Assembly: GCA_963925035.1 (NCBI GenBank)
Contig: CAWUSK010000010.1
Location: 16,580-80,579 of the forward strand
DNA: 64,000 nucleotides
Direction: 5' to 3'
Origin: UBA4466 sp963925035
GTDB taxonomy: Bacteria; Bacteroidota; Bacteroidia; Flavobacteriales_D; Crocinitomicaceae
Shown piece by piece: positions 45,307-54,296 of this stretch. The translations under genes were made by a program, and so were the position numbers. The notes under the pieces are model-generated. The model was given only the letters and a program-made list of their open reading frames with translations, was not told the origin of the DNA and searched no databases. Numbering within the stretch: the stretch's first letter is position 1; the number at the start of each line of letters is the position of its first letter.

Positions 45307-45340
45307 AAAATATAATCTTATTAATTTTTAAACGGACAAA
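45307..45340 (-). promoter_or_regulatory. Candidate promoter of the adhesin operon
   Basis: Minus strand: TTTG (45337-45340), 22 bases, TATATTTT (45307-45314; one mismatch from TAnnTTTG), 24 bases before the start at 45283. Confidence 0.4.
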
Positions 45341-45404
45341 CTAGTGCACGGTTGCCTTATTTACCAAATATTTCTAAATGAAATTAATCGATAAATTGTG
45401 TTAA

Positions 45405-45428
45405 AACAATATTGCTAAAGTAATATTG
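45405..45428. promoter_or_regulatory. Perfect dyad upstream of the adhesin operon
   Basis: ACAATATT-GCTAAAGT-AATATTGT. It may be a regulator site for the adhesin operon or an AT-rich terminator hairpin for the LacI gene; a TTTT follows on the minus strand. Confidence 0.4.
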
Positions 45429-45489
45429 TAATTTATGGCTGTTGCCAAAATAATTTCAAAGAAATCTAAGGACACTAAATCTTAAAAAT

Positions 45490-46482
45490 TTAATGTGATC
45501 CTCTTACCTGAAATACGCAGTCCAGTAAAAAATGCTCTCCTGGAGCTTTTGATTCTTTTAAACGCTCGTAAAGTCTTTCAACCGATTTCAAACCAATTTC
45601 GGTAATTGGCAATTTTAAAGCGCTAATTGGTGGATTCATATAATCAAATGACTCATTATCATCAAATGAAATTAGACGAACATCCTTTGGGACTTCGATG
45701 TTTAGTTTTTTTAACGCAGAAAGCACAGGAAGTGTACACTTATTATTCAAGGTAATGAATGAATCACCACCGTTGTCAATTTCTTGTTTAATCAATTTAT
45801 CAATCACCACTTGGTCAACTGGTAAATCGACTGAACTAAAATTAATTTTTGATGCCTTACAGGAAGATTTAATTCCATTCACTCTTGCCTGAATAGTAGA
45901 GACATTTACCGGAATTGGCGCTAAAGCAACTACTTTCTTTGGTTTCACAGAAAATAAAGTAATGATGTTTTCCGCTTCTTTTTTATTGTCAATTCCAACA
46001 AAGTCAGCATTTTCATCGCCCGGCCTATCTACAAAAACAACTGGAATATGTGTCGCAATTAATATCGGAACTAAATCATCAATGTGATTACTTGGAGCGA
46101 TAATCATTCCATCAATACTTCGTTGAATCAATTCTGTCATCAACACCTTTTCCAAATCCTTGTCGCCATTGGTGTTTACAATAAATGTATTGTAACCTGA
46201 ATTGTATAATTTCTCTTGAATAGTTTTACACATTTCTGCGTAAAACGGATTTGAAATATCAGGTAAAACTAAGCCAATCGTTTTTGTTTCTCCGTGTCTC
46301 AGACTCTTCGCAAAAAAGTTTGGAACGTACAATAACTCCTTTGCTTTCTCTTTAATTAAACGCTGTTTTTCTTTACTGATATTAAACTGATCACCTTTAT
46401 CGTTGAGCACAAAAGAAACTGTAGATTTTGACACATTAAGTGCTTTTGCTATATCGCTGAGTGAGGTTCTTTTTGTTTTCAT
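45490..46482 (-). CDS. LacI-family transcriptional regulator
   Basis: 330 residues. N-terminal HTH (SLSDIAKALNVSKSTVSFVL, about 7-26), hinge helix region (VPNFFAKSLRHGETKTIGLV) and a periplasmic-binding-protein-like ligand domain (LPDISNPFYAEM, DGMIIAPSN). It is an orphan: no sugar-catabolism operon is adjacent. The neighbours are the adhesin operon and an M48 lipoprotein. Such regulators bind short palindromes and respond to sugars; the dyad at 45405-45428 is one possible site. Confidence 0.92.
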   Translation of the reverse strand: MKTKRTSLSDIAKALNVSKSTVSFVLNDKGDQFNISKEKQRLIKEKAKELLYVPNFFAKSLRHGETKTIGLVLPDISNPFYAEMCKTIQEKLYNSGYNTFIVNTNGDKDLEKVLMTELIQRSIDGMIIAPSNHIDDLVPILIATHIPVVFVDRPGDENADFVGIDNKKEAENIITLFSVKPKKVVALAPIPVNVSTIQARVNGIKSSCKASKINFSSVDLPVDQVVIDKLIKQEIDNGGDSFITLNNKCTLPVLSALKKLNIEVPKDVRLISFDDNESFDYMNPPISALKLPITEIGLKSVERLYERLKESKAPGEHFLLDCVFQVRGSH

Positions 46483-46554
46483 TAAAACATGATTCTAGAT
46501 TGATTACCTCTAAATATAGTAATTAAATGAACTATCATGAATTATAGTTTTCAA

Positions 46555-47361
46555 TTATTTAGGAAGTTTTGAAAGCATTTGTTTGTATTCTGTTGCATAA
46601 TTGTTTTTTCCTGGACACCCCAATCCAATGGCTGCACTATGAAAATGTTCTATTCGATTTCCTGGGTCAGGATGTGTGCTCAGGAACTGTGGTGTTTTAG
46701 ATCCTCCTTCTGCTTGAATTTTTTCAAAAAACCCAGCTCCACCATCTGCTTTATAATCCGTACCGCACAGATATTCTACTGATTTTTGATCCGCTTCTGT
46801 CTCATGATTTCTAGAGAATTTCAGCCCGGCTAATTGACTTGTAATACTTGCCAATGCGACTTGATCTCCGGCCATAACTTGCAACATGAAATCAATTCCA
46901 TTCATGGTTGTCATTTGACGTGTAGAGTGACGCATATCCGCATGAGCAATTTCATGTCCTAACACTCCTGCAAATTGATCTTCAGAATCTAAATACTTTA
47001 AAATCCCTGTATAAATGTAAATGTAGCCACCTGGTGTACAAAATGCATTCAAGGTATTGTCATCATGAATAACACGCAATCTCCATTCAAATTCATCTTT
47101 GTAATCGACTCCGCCGGCATTTAAAATTTTATCACGTACTTTATTTAAATAATCGTACACATCCTTATATTTCATGGAATCTAATACTGGGTATTCAGTT
47201 GGGTTTCCGTCAATTTCTAAAGCAACTTGAGCTCCTAACTCCCTATCCTGACTTACCGTAAAAAGGTTGATTCCCTTTCCTTTATTTTTCTCGTTAATCA
47301 TTCCACAGGTTGATAATAAGAAACCCGATAAACCAATAAGTACTAATCCGTAAAATTTCAT
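46555..47361 (-). CDS. M48 family zinc metalloprotease, lipoprotein
   Basis: 268 residues, lipobox LSTC (Cys19). The zinc motif is GHEIAHADMRHS (His136, Glu137, His140), and a further Glu is supplied by NHETEADQKSVEYL. The family includes BepA/LoiP, periplasmic proteases that check outer-membrane protein assembly. No TPR domain is attached, so it is closer to LoiP. First in the M48, PAP2-like, rpoN group when read from the 3' side. Confidence 0.9.
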   Translation of the reverse strand: MKFYGLVLIGLSGFLLSTCGMINEKNKGKGINLFTVSQDRELGAQVALEIDGNPTEYPVLDSMKYKDVYDYLNKVRDKILNAGGVDYKDEFEWRLRVIHDDNTLNAFCTPGGYIYIYTGILKYLDSEDQFAGVLGHEIAHADMRHSTRQMTTMNGIDFMLQVMAGDQVALASITSQLAGLKFSRNHETEADQKSVEYLCGTDYKADGGAGFFEKIQAEGGSKTPQFLSTHPDPGNRIEHFHSAAIGLGCPGKNNYATEYKQMLSKLPK

Positions 47362-47398
47362 TTTCTATAAATTAAATGTTCTAAAATTGTGTGTGATT

Positions 47399-48049
47399 TC
47401 AATACCACAAGCAGATTGCAAAAGTAAATAAACTTCCAATGCACCAGCCAATTAACACTTCCGAAAAGGTGTGTTTTTGTAAATACAATCGAGCCGACAT
47501 GACTAATCCAGATATAAATACGGAAAGAATAAATACCCACAATTGATATTCGACTTGATGCAAAATATAAGCCAGTACAAATCCAGTCAATATCCCTACA
47601 GATGCCGCATGAATACTTATCTTCTTCCATCGATTTACAATCAAAAACCCAGTTGTTACAGCAGCTCCTGATAGCGGCAATGCAATAATAAACGTTGGCA
47701 CAATCAATCGGTTCGACTGTATCAAATAAAGAATGTAAAAGAACAATACTAAACAATAGATTGCCATGACAAGAATTGGAATAAATCGCTCACGGCGCTC
47801 ATCCATTTCTAACGAACCGATTAGTCCACTTCGTTTTAATAAAATGAATGAAATTCCAGGCGCCAGCACAGCAAAAATTAGAAACATATACAAGAACGCT
47901 TTTTTGAATTGGATATCCATTGCATACATGCACTGATCATTTTGCATGAAATCTATATTGGAAGGAATAAACATTACCAATAACAATGCATAAATCGGCA
48001 TGAACAAAGGCATGAAAATCCAAGAAATAATTTGCGAAACAATTCTCAT
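47399..48049 (-). CDS. PAP2-like membrane protein, variant motifs
   Basis: 216 residues, about 6 membrane helices. The C-terminal half resembles PAP2 phosphatases: NRWKKISIHAASVGILTGF takes the place of the PSGH motif, and MSARLYLQKHTFSEVLIGW corresponds to SRx5Hx3D with Glu for Asp. Because the PSGH block is replaced by SIHA, activity is uncertain; it may be a lipid phosphatase of altered specificity. It abuts rpoN, whose stop codon shares base 48049 with its start. Confidence 0.7.
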   Translation of the reverse strand: MRIVSQIISWIFMPLFMPIYALLLVMFIPSNIDFMQNDQCMYAMDIQFKKAFLYMFLIFAVLAPGISFILLKRSGLIGSLEMDERRERFIPILVMAIYCLVLFFYILYLIQSNRLIVPTFIIALPLSGAAVTTGFLIVNRWKKISIHAASVGILTGFVLAYILHQVEYQLWVFILSVFISGLVMSARLYLQKHTFSEVLIGWCIGSLFTFAICLWY

Positions 48050-49506
48050 TAAAGCTCCTTTCTTAATCGTGCAACTGGAATATGTAATTGCTCTCTATAC
48101 TTTGCAATTGTTCTACGCGCAATGTTATATCCTTTTTCCTTCAGTAGAAGTGCCAGCTTTTCATCGGTTAAAGGCTTTCTTTTTTCCTCAGCTTCAACGG
48201 CATCAGATAATATTTTTTTGACTTGACGTGTAGAAACTTCCTCGCCAGAATCCATTGACATTGATTCAGAAAAGAAATATTTTAACGGAATAACACCGTA
48301 GCCTGTTTGCACATGTTTGCTGTTCGCTACTCGAGAAATGGTTGATATATCCAAACTCACTATCTCAGCAATATCTTTCAAAATCATTGGTTTCAATGTT
48401 GTTTCATCGCCAGTCTCAAAATACAATTTTTGATACTTCATGATTGCGTCCATCGTCAACAATAAGGTGTTCTGACGTTGTTTTATCGCATCAATGAACC
48501 ATTTTGCACTGTCCAACTTTTGCTTGACAAACGACACGGCTTCTTTGTCCGATTTTTTTGTCACAGCACCATCTGCATATGTGTTAAGCATTTCTTTGTA
48601 TGCTCTGCTTACTTTCAGTTCAGGTGCGTTTCTTCCGTTGATTGTCAGTTGCAAAACCCCTTCGACTTCTGTGATTAAGAAATCAGGAATAATTTGTTGG
48701 TGACTTCCCGAAGATTCTTTCATGGAGCCTCCCGGCTTTGGGTTTAGTCGCACAATTTCGTCAATTGCATCTTTTAAATCCTCATCTCCAATTTCTAATT
48801 TCTTTTTGATCTTTTCGTAGTGCTTTTTTGTAAACTCTTCAAAGTGATCTTCCAATATTTTTCTTGCAGTATACCGTGAAATGTTACCGTCATGCTTGCG
48901 TTTGATTTGAATCAACAAGCATTCTCTTAAATCACGTGCGCCAATTCCTGCTGGATCCAAATCTTGAATCAGTTTTAAAACTTCTTCTACTTCTTCTTCT
49001 GTCACGGTAATGTTCGCTGAAAAAGCCAAATCATCTACAAGTGATTCTGTATCTCGACTCAAATATCCTGAATCGTCTAAATTTCCAAGCAATGTTTCGG
49101 CTATGATAAACTCTTGATCATTCAGGTTAAGCATATGCAATTGCCCCGACAATCGTTCTTGAAATGATTCATCTCCAGAATAAGGAATAGATTTTTCTTC
49201 GTCGTCATTGCTTTTATTATTGACTTGAGTCTTGTAATTATCATCATCCGAAATGTAATCGTTTATGTCAAAGTCATTGTCGTCTTCTTCTTGTTCGTCC
49301 TGATCGTCTTGGTCTTCAAATTCATCTTCATCCTTCTCTTCACCTTCTTCAAGTGCAGGATTTTCTTCGATTTCTTGTTTAATTCGTTGGTCTAATTCCA
49401 TGGTAGGAACTTCCAATAACTTCATCAACTGAATTTGCTGTGGAGAAAGACGCTGCTCTAACTTAAACGATAAATTTTGTTTTAATGCCATATTTAATAG
49501 TTCCAA
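48049..49506 (-). CDS. rpoN: RNA polymerase sigma-54 factor
   Basis: 485 residues. Region I activator-interacting segment (KLEQRLSPQQIQLMKLLEVP), a very acidic region II (about 55-90, runs of D and E), the core-binding region, and the DNA-binding C-terminus with the RpoN box variant ARRTIAKYRE. It needs enhancer-binding ATPases to open promoters; none is in this window. Only two genes are near on the same strand, asnS upstream being a common Bacteroidota neighbour. Confidence 0.95.
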   Translation of the reverse strand: MELLNMALKQNLSFKLEQRLSPQQIQLMKLLEVPTMELDQRIKQEIEENPALEEGEEKDEDEFEDQDDQDEQEEDDNDFDINDYISDDDNYKTQVNNKSNDDEEKSIPYSGDESFQERLSGQLHMLNLNDQEFIIAETLLGNLDDSGYLSRDTESLVDDLAFSANITVTEEEVEEVLKLIQDLDPAGIGARDLRECLLIQIKRKHDGNISRYTARKILEDHFEEFTKKHYEKIKKKLEIGDEDLKDAIDEIVRLNPKPGGSMKESSGSHQQIIPDFLITEVEGVLQLTINGRNAPELKVSRAYKEMLNTYADGAVTKKSDKEAVSFVKQKLDSAKWFIDAIKQRQNTLLLTMDAIMKYQKLYFETGDETTLKPMILKDIAEIVSLDISTISRVANSKHVQTGYGVIPLKYFFSESMSMDSGEEVSTRQVKKILSDAVEAEEKRKPLTDEKLALLLKEKGYNIARRTIAKYREQLHIPVARLRKEL

Positions 49507-49549
49507 GGTCCATGGTCAAAAGGTCAAAACAGCTGAATGTTTAATCATT

Positions 49550-49876
49550 TCACTTGTATTTTTGTCCTTTAAACTCGGAATCTTTAATACTTTTTATCAA
49601 TCCATAAATCGTACGAGATATTTCCTCTGTTTTACACTTAAAACCTTCGAATTCTGATTCAGTGATTAAACTTAAATCATACGCCCGATATATCTGAGAG
49701 CGACATTCTCCCGCACTTGCCTTAGCTATCCAAAGATACTGTAAAAATTCTTTATTTCCACCTCTTTCAAATCTCTCCGCAATATTATCCATTATACTTC
49801 CTGAAGCACGAATAATTTGGTTATTGATTACGCCGAAATATGACTTTGGTTTTTCTGTAAATTTGATGTAAATCTC
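49550..49876 (-). pseudogene. Truncated four-helix-bundle (23S rRNA intervening-sequence type) protein gene
   Basis: From an ATG at 49792 there is an 80-residue frame containing the family core MDNIAERFERGGNKEFLQYL and IAKASAGECRSQIYRAYDL. Family members are usually about 115-120 residues, with the segment R-A-S-x-S-I before MDNIAE. Exactly that (IIRASGSI) is in frame upstream of this ATG, as is EIYIKFTEKPKSYF, so homology reaches at least 49876, but no start codon is found before an in-frame stop at 49910-49912. The start or first helix has been lost. These proteins often ride in ribosomal or mobile contexts. Confidence 0.6.
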
Positions 49877-49906
49877 CTTAGAAAAAACATTAATTAAAAT
49901 CGATAC

Positions 49907-49922
49907 TAACTAATTTTAGTTA
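49907..49922. repeat. Perfect palindrome TAACTAA-TT-TTAGTTA
   Basis: A 16-base dyad between asnS and the truncated four-helix-bundle gene. It is similar in half-site (TTAGTTA against TTTAGTAA) to the palindromes at 40580 and 40668. Role unknown. Confidence 0.35.
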
Positions 49923-49959
49923 CACTTTAAACTCTAGAACTTTTTGAACTTTGAACTAC

Positions 49960-51399
49960 CTAGAACTCGGCGTTCATAGGTGTTCTTGGGAATGGAATTA
50001 CGTCGCGAATATTTGTCATTCCAGTAACGAACATTATCATGCGTTCAAATCCTAAACCAAATCCTGCGTGCGGTGCAGTTCCAAATCGTCGCGTATCTAG
50101 GTACCAGCTTAACTCTTCTTCGTGAATATTGAAGTCGGCCATCTTTGATTTCAAGACATCCATTCTTTCCTCACGTTGAGATCCACCAACAATTTCTCCA
50201 ATTCCTGGGAACAACACATCCATTGCAGCAACTGTTTTACCGTCGTCGTTTTGACGCATGTAAAATGCTTTAATTTTTGCTGGGTAATCCGTTAAGATAA
50301 CCGGACATTTAAATTCTTTCTCTACCAAGTAACGTTCATGCTCACTTTGTAAGTCAACACCCCATTCTACTTCGTATTTGAATTTCCTTTTCTTGTATGC
50401 TTTTGAATTACGTAATACTTCGATTGCCTCTGTATATGTTAAACGTTTAAAGTCGTTTTCCACAACAAATTTCATTCGTTCAATCAATCCTAATTCGTTG
50501 CGTTCACTTTCTGGTTTAGATTTTTGTTCTTGCTCTTCGCGATCATTCAAAAATTGAACATCGTCGGCGCAATTCATTAACACATAATTTGCGATGTATT
50601 TCAAGAAATCTTCCGTCAAGTTCATGTTGTCGGTCAAATCATTGAACGCAACTTCCGGCTCAATCATCCAAAATTCTGCCAAGTGACGAGAAGTATTCGA
50701 ATTTTCGGCTCTAAATGTCGGTCCAAACGTATACACTTGTCCTAAAGCCATTGCTCCAAGTTCAGCTTCCAATTGTCCCGAAACTGTTAGATTCACTGCT
50801 TTCCCAAAGAAGTCTTCTTTGTAATTAACTTCACCATCTTCTGTCAAAGGTGGGTTAATCGGATCTAAATTCGTTACGCGAAACATTTCACCTGCACCTT
50901 CTGCATCCGAGCCTGTTACAATTGGCGTGTGCAAATAGAAAAAGCCTTTATCGTTGAAGTATTTATGAATTGCAAAAGCAACTGCGTGACGAATTCTGAA
51001 AACTGCACCGAAGGTATTTGTTCTAAAACGCAAATGCGCTTGTTCACGTAAAAATTCCATGCTGTGCTTCTTAGGCTGCATAACGGTTTTCTGAACATCG
51101 TCAGGATTTGCGTCACCTAAAATGATTACATTCTCCACGTCAATTTCAACCGCCTGTCCTGCTCCTTGAGATTCAACCAGTTTACCGGAAATCTCAACCG
51201 CTGCACCTGTTGTAATGCGTTTTAATAATGCCTCATCGAAATTTTCAAAATCAACTACAGCTTGTATATTTTTAATTGTTGAGCCGTCATTGATTTGCAC
51301 AAAACGATTACTTCGAAATGCACGAACCCATCCTTTTACTACTACAGCTTTTCCAACTTTTCCGGAAGCTAAAATTGCAACAATTCTTTCTCTTTTCAT
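49960..51399 (-). CDS. asnS: Asparaginyl-tRNA synthetase
   Basis: 479 residues, class II. An N-terminal OB anticodon-binding domain (VKGWVRAFRSNRFVQINDGS) and the catalytic core: motif 2 region FGPTFRAENSNTSRHLAEFW and motif 3 HAGFGLGFERMIMFVTGM. The AsnS-specific SGQLEAELGAMALGQVYTF and MIEPEVAF elements separate it from AspS. It charges tRNA-Asn. A promoter-like TATCTTTG lies upstream. Confidence 0.96.
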   Translation of the reverse strand: MKRERIVAILASGKVGKAVVVKGWVRAFRSNRFVQINDGSTIKNIQAVVDFENFDEALLKRITTGAAVEISGKLVESQGAGQAVEIDVENVIILGDANPDDVQKTVMQPKKHSMEFLREQAHLRFRTNTFGAVFRIRHAVAFAIHKYFNDKGFFYLHTPIVTGSDAEGAGEMFRVTNLDPINPPLTEDGEVNYKEDFFGKAVNLTVSGQLEAELGAMALGQVYTFGPTFRAENSNTSRHLAEFWMIEPEVAFNDLTDNMNLTEDFLKYIANYVLMNCADDVQFLNDREEQEQKSKPESERNELGLIERMKFVVENDFKRLTYTEAIEVLRNSKAYKKRKFKYEVEWGVDLQSEHERYLVEKEFKCPVILTDYPAKIKAFYMRQNDDGKTVAAMDVLFPGIGEIVGGSQREERMDVLKSKMADFNIHEEELSWYLDTRRFGTAPHAGFGLGFERMIMFVTGMTNIRDVIPFPRTPMNAEF

Positions 51400-51422
51400 G
51401 TGTGTTATAATAATTCAGTGGG

Positions 51423-51450
51423 CAAAGATAACTAATATTCAATTGACAAA
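51423..51450 (-). promoter_or_regulatory. asnS promoter
   Basis: Minus strand TTTG (51447-51450), 16 bases, TATCTTTG (51423-51430), 23 bases before the ATG. Confidence 0.5.
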
Positions 51451-51471
51451 TCTAAATTGGTGGATTGATAA

Positions 51472-52035
51472 TTATTTACCATTCCAGTTTGTCATTGTGA
51501 GTTGCAAACCAACAGAAACAAATCCTTTGATAAATTCTGTTGCCGTATCAATTCTCTCTGGCAAATCTAAATTTTCGTCCTTGGACCATTCTCCTAATAC
51601 ATAATCTGATTGTTGGCCAGGATAAAATTCATTTCCAACCCCAATTCTCAATCGAACGTATTCGCTCGTGTTCAATACTGCTTGAATGTCCTTTAAACCG
51701 TTGTGTCCACCATCGGATCCTTTCCCCTTCATTCGAAGTTTACCAAATGGAAGTGAAATATCATCGGTAACGACTAAAATGTTTTCACGTGGAATTTTTT
51801 CTTGTTGCATCCAATAATTCACTGCCTTTCCCGACAGGTTCATGAACGTATTTGGTTTAATTAGAAGGATATTTCGTCCTTTAAACTTCGTTCGTGCAAC
51901 ATCTGCCAATTTTTCCGTTTCAAAACTAACTTCGCGCTGTTTTGCAAAAGCGTCTAGCACTTTAAATCCGATATTGTGGCGGGTGTTTTCGTATTTAGAA
52001 CCTGGATTTCCTAATCCAACAATCAAATATTTCAT
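51472..52035 (-). CDS. pth: Peptidyl-tRNA hydrolase
   Basis: 187 residues. Family motifs GLGNPGSKYENTRHNIGF (catalytic His near residue 20), KPNTFMNLSGKAV, DDISLPFGKLRMKGKGSDGGHNGL and EYVRLRIGVG are all kept. It recycles peptidyl-tRNA released from stalled ribosomes. A TAACTTTG element (52040-52047) ends five bases before its ATG, implying a very short or absent leader. Confidence 0.96.
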   Translation of the reverse strand: MKYLIVGLGNPGSKYENTRHNIGFKVLDAFAKQREVSFETEKLADVARTKFKGRNILLIKPNTFMNLSGKAVNYWMQQEKIPRENILVVTDDISLPFGKLRMKGKGSDGGHNGLKDIQAVLNTSEYVRLRIGVGNEFYPGQQSDYVLGEWSKDENLDLPERIDTATEFIKGFVSVGLQLTMTNWNGK

Positions 52036-52039
52036 GTGC

Positions 52040-52047
52040 CAAAGTTA
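52040..52047 (-). promoter_or_regulatory. -7 element of the pth promoter
   Basis: TAACTTTG on the minus strand, exact TAnnTTTG. A TTTG lies 25 bases further upstream, longer than ideal. Confidence 0.45.
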
Positions 52048-52061
52048 AACTATAAATTCGG

Positions 52062-53069
52062 TTAGATGAAATCAAATCCGGATGTAAATACTGGTTGATT
52101 CTTATTTTGATTTGATGGTTCTATAGTTCTTTCAACAACGTTCGCGCGACTGACACCAATCAGTTTGTTCAACAAGCCCCATTTCACCTTGGATTGAATT
52201 GTTTGGTACAAATGGTCTTTTACATCCACCCACCAAATGATTAAATTTCGTTTTTTTATGTATAAAATTCCTTCAAATAACTCTTCTAACAATTGCGTGT
52301 CATTGTTTTTTGTCCAAACACAATCTGGAACGACAAATGAATGTCGCTTCGGATGAATTAACTTATTCAGTCTGGGGATAAATGGAATTATTTTAGTCAG
52401 TATCCCTCCCAGTTTTCCAGGTAAGCGTTTTATTTCCCAATCCGCCAAGTTGATTTTCGCTAAAGCTATTATTTCTCCTTGGCCATTTTTCAATCCATAA
52501 AAAGGAGGCTTCGCTTGCGCTTCAAAATAATATTGATGTCCTGAAAAAGCATCCTGAACGATTGATTCTACTTCCTTCCAATTATTTATTTCAACAATTC
52601 GGGTTTGTGCTTTTGGTTTAACGCGACTAAACGTTTGAGTTGCGACTTGTGAAATGGTATTAAACCCAAAATTCTCAGCCATCCAGAAGCTTTTAACATT
52701 CTTCGGATCGATGTAAGCATAAAATGATTTCACCCCATGATTCTCCATGGCATTCTGAAAGAAAGTTTCAATTTCTCTTTTTATTAAACTATTTCCTTTC
52801 GATTTTTTTGTCCCGGAAGACTGAAAACGATTGTCAAATGCAAAATAACGTATGTACCAATTGGTACCACGTTGACAAAACGTAACATTCCCGATAATAG
52901 CGTCGTTGCGTTCAATTGACAAGTACAAAGGATTGTCAGTTTCGAGAATACGCTGCCGTGTATCCAAATGTCGGTAATGCGCGCCATTAGTCCCCAGTGT
53001 TACCGATTCCAACAAATCAATTACAGCCGGAGTTGCTTCATGAAGAATATGAACCAATTTAGAGGACAT
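52062..53069 (-). CDS. GNAT-like protein, function unknown
   Basis: 335 residues. The N-terminal 160 residues have a GNAT-like layout (IGNVTFCQRGTNWYIRYFAF, then KSFYAYIDPKNVKSFWMAEN followed by FGF), without a clear acetyl-CoA P-loop of R/QxxGxG/A type. The second half repeats a similar beta-alpha pattern (LAKINLADWEIKRLPG; KRNLIIWWVDVKDHLYQ), so it may be a tandem acyltransferase fold. The start overlaps the alcohol dehydrogenase stop by 1 base, suggesting one transcript. Confidence 0.62.
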   Translation of the reverse strand: MSSKLVHILHEATPAVIDLLESVTLGTNGAHYRHLDTRQRILETDNPLYLSIERNDAIIGNVTFCQRGTNWYIRYFAFDNRFQSSGTKKSKGNSLIKREIETFFQNAMENHGVKSFYAYIDPKNVKSFWMAENFGFNTISQVATQTFSRVKPKAQTRIVEINNWKEVESIVQDAFSGHQYYFEAQAKPPFYGLKNGQGEIIALAKINLADWEIKRLPGKLGGILTKIIPFIPRLNKLIHPKRHSFVVPDCVWTKNNDTQLLEELFEGILYIKKRNLIIWWVDVKDHLYQTIQSKVKWGLLNKLIGVSRANVVERTIEPSNQNKNQPVFTSGFDFI

Positions 53070-54232
53070 TAGAACGAAGCTTTAACTATTTCTTCAACCA
53101 TTTCAGGAATAAATGACTGACGTTCTCCCATTGCGTCCCAACCGCGATCTTCAAAAGTTGAACGAATCTTCTTTGGAGCATCTTCGTAAGCGTCTGTATA
53201 TTCCGATAAGCGTGTTTTAACACCTAAGCTTTGAAAGAATTCCTCCGTTTTAACTATCGCCATTTTTGCAATCTCTTCGTTAGAACCAGATAAGTTCCAT
53301 ACGCGCTTACCATACTGTGTTAGCTTTTCTTTTTTGTCATCAAATCGGTTTTCATACAAACGCGGAGCGATAATCGCCAAAGTACATGCATGATCAATTC
53401 CATAGAGCGCGGTCAATTCGTGACCAATCATATGCGTTGTCCAATCAGTAATAACTCCACAACGCAAATTCCCGTTGAGCGCGTGTGTAGCACAATGCAT
53501 CAGGTTCGCAGCTAAACGATAATCTTCTGGATGATTCACAACATCTTTGATTTCAATTAAAGTAGACAGAATTCCTTCTGCTTCTCTTTCTTGCAATAAA
53601 TTACCCATTGGATAAGTCACGTATTGCTCTAATGTATGCATGAATGCATCAACAATTCCGTTGGCCAATTGTCGTTTAGGTAAAGTTGCAACTAGTGTTG
53701 GATTGCAAAAAGAAAAGACTGGGAAGAAAAGCGGCCCACCCATTGTCACTTTTACTTTCAATTCATGGCGACTTATTACGGCTCCAGAGTTTGCCTCAGA
53801 ACCTGTAGCTGGAAGAGTTAAAACTGTTCCAAATGGAGTTGCAGAAGTAAATACACAACTATCTTTTCTAGTCAATACATCCCAAGGATCTCCTTTGTAA
53901 CCAATTGCTCCTGATATAAATTTTGTTCCATCAATCACCGATCCGCCACCAACGGCTAAAATGAAATCTACTTTTTCAATTCGTGCCAATTCAACGGCCT
54001 TCATTAATGTAATGTATTCAGGGTTTGGTTCAATTCCTCCAAACTCAATCACTTCAAACGATTCTAACTCTGTCAAAATTTGATCCAACAAGCCTGTTTT
54101 TTTTATACTCCCACCACCATAGGTAATCAAGATTTTTTTTACGTGTTCAGCGTTTAGTAGTTCTTTTAAACGACCTAACTGATTCTTCCCAAAAACAATA
54201 CGTGTGGGATTAATTACTTCAAAATTTTCCAT
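53069..54232 (-). CDS. Iron-containing alcohol dehydrogenase (YqhD-like)
   Basis: 387 residues. NAD(P)-binding GGGSVIDGTKFI and the metal site are intact: GIVDAFMHTLEQY supplies Asp and His, HMIGHELTALYGIDHACTL supplies two more His. Length and the segments LTLPATGSEANSGAVIS and NPTRIVFGK match YqhD-type NADPH-dependent aldehyde reductases. It reduces reactive aldehydes to alcohols (family knowledge). A terminator separates it from the upstream ExbD operon. Confidence 0.92.
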   Translation of the reverse strand: MENFEVINPTRIVFGKNQLGRLKELLNAEHVKKILITYGGGSIKKTGLLDQILTELESFEVIEFGGIEPNPEYITLMKAVELARIEKVDFILAVGGGSVIDGTKFISGAIGYKGDPWDVLTRKDSCVFTSATPFGTVLTLPATGSEANSGAVISRHELKVKVTMGGPLFFPVFSFCNPTLVATLPKRQLANGIVDAFMHTLEQYVTYPMGNLLQEREAEGILSTLIEIKDVVNHPEDYRLAANLMHCATHALNGNLRCGVITDWTTHMIGHELTALYGIDHACTLAIIAPRLYENRFDDKKEKLTQYGKRVWNLSGSNEEIAKMAIVKTEEFFQSLGVKTRLSEYTDAYEDAPKKIRSTFEDRGWDAMGERQSFIPEMVEEIVKASF

Positions 54233-54241
54233 ACTTTATAC

Positions 54242-54278
54242 TATAAAAAAACCCCGTCAACTTGGAGTAGACGGGGTT
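54242..54278 (-). terminator. Terminator of the ExbB-ExbD operon
   Basis: Minus-strand hairpin with arms at 54270-54278 and 54250-54258 (AACCCCGTC / GACGGGGTT), an 11-base loop and a T run on the minus strand at 54244-54249. Confidence 0.85.
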
Positions 54279-54296
54279 AATAAACTAATGTTTTAA

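Noticed and set aside
49921..49970. Tandem motif CTAGAACT/TTGAACTTTGAACT as a regulatory array
   Set aside because: Imperfect, short and overlapping the asnS 3' end; no evidence beyond AT-rich similarity.
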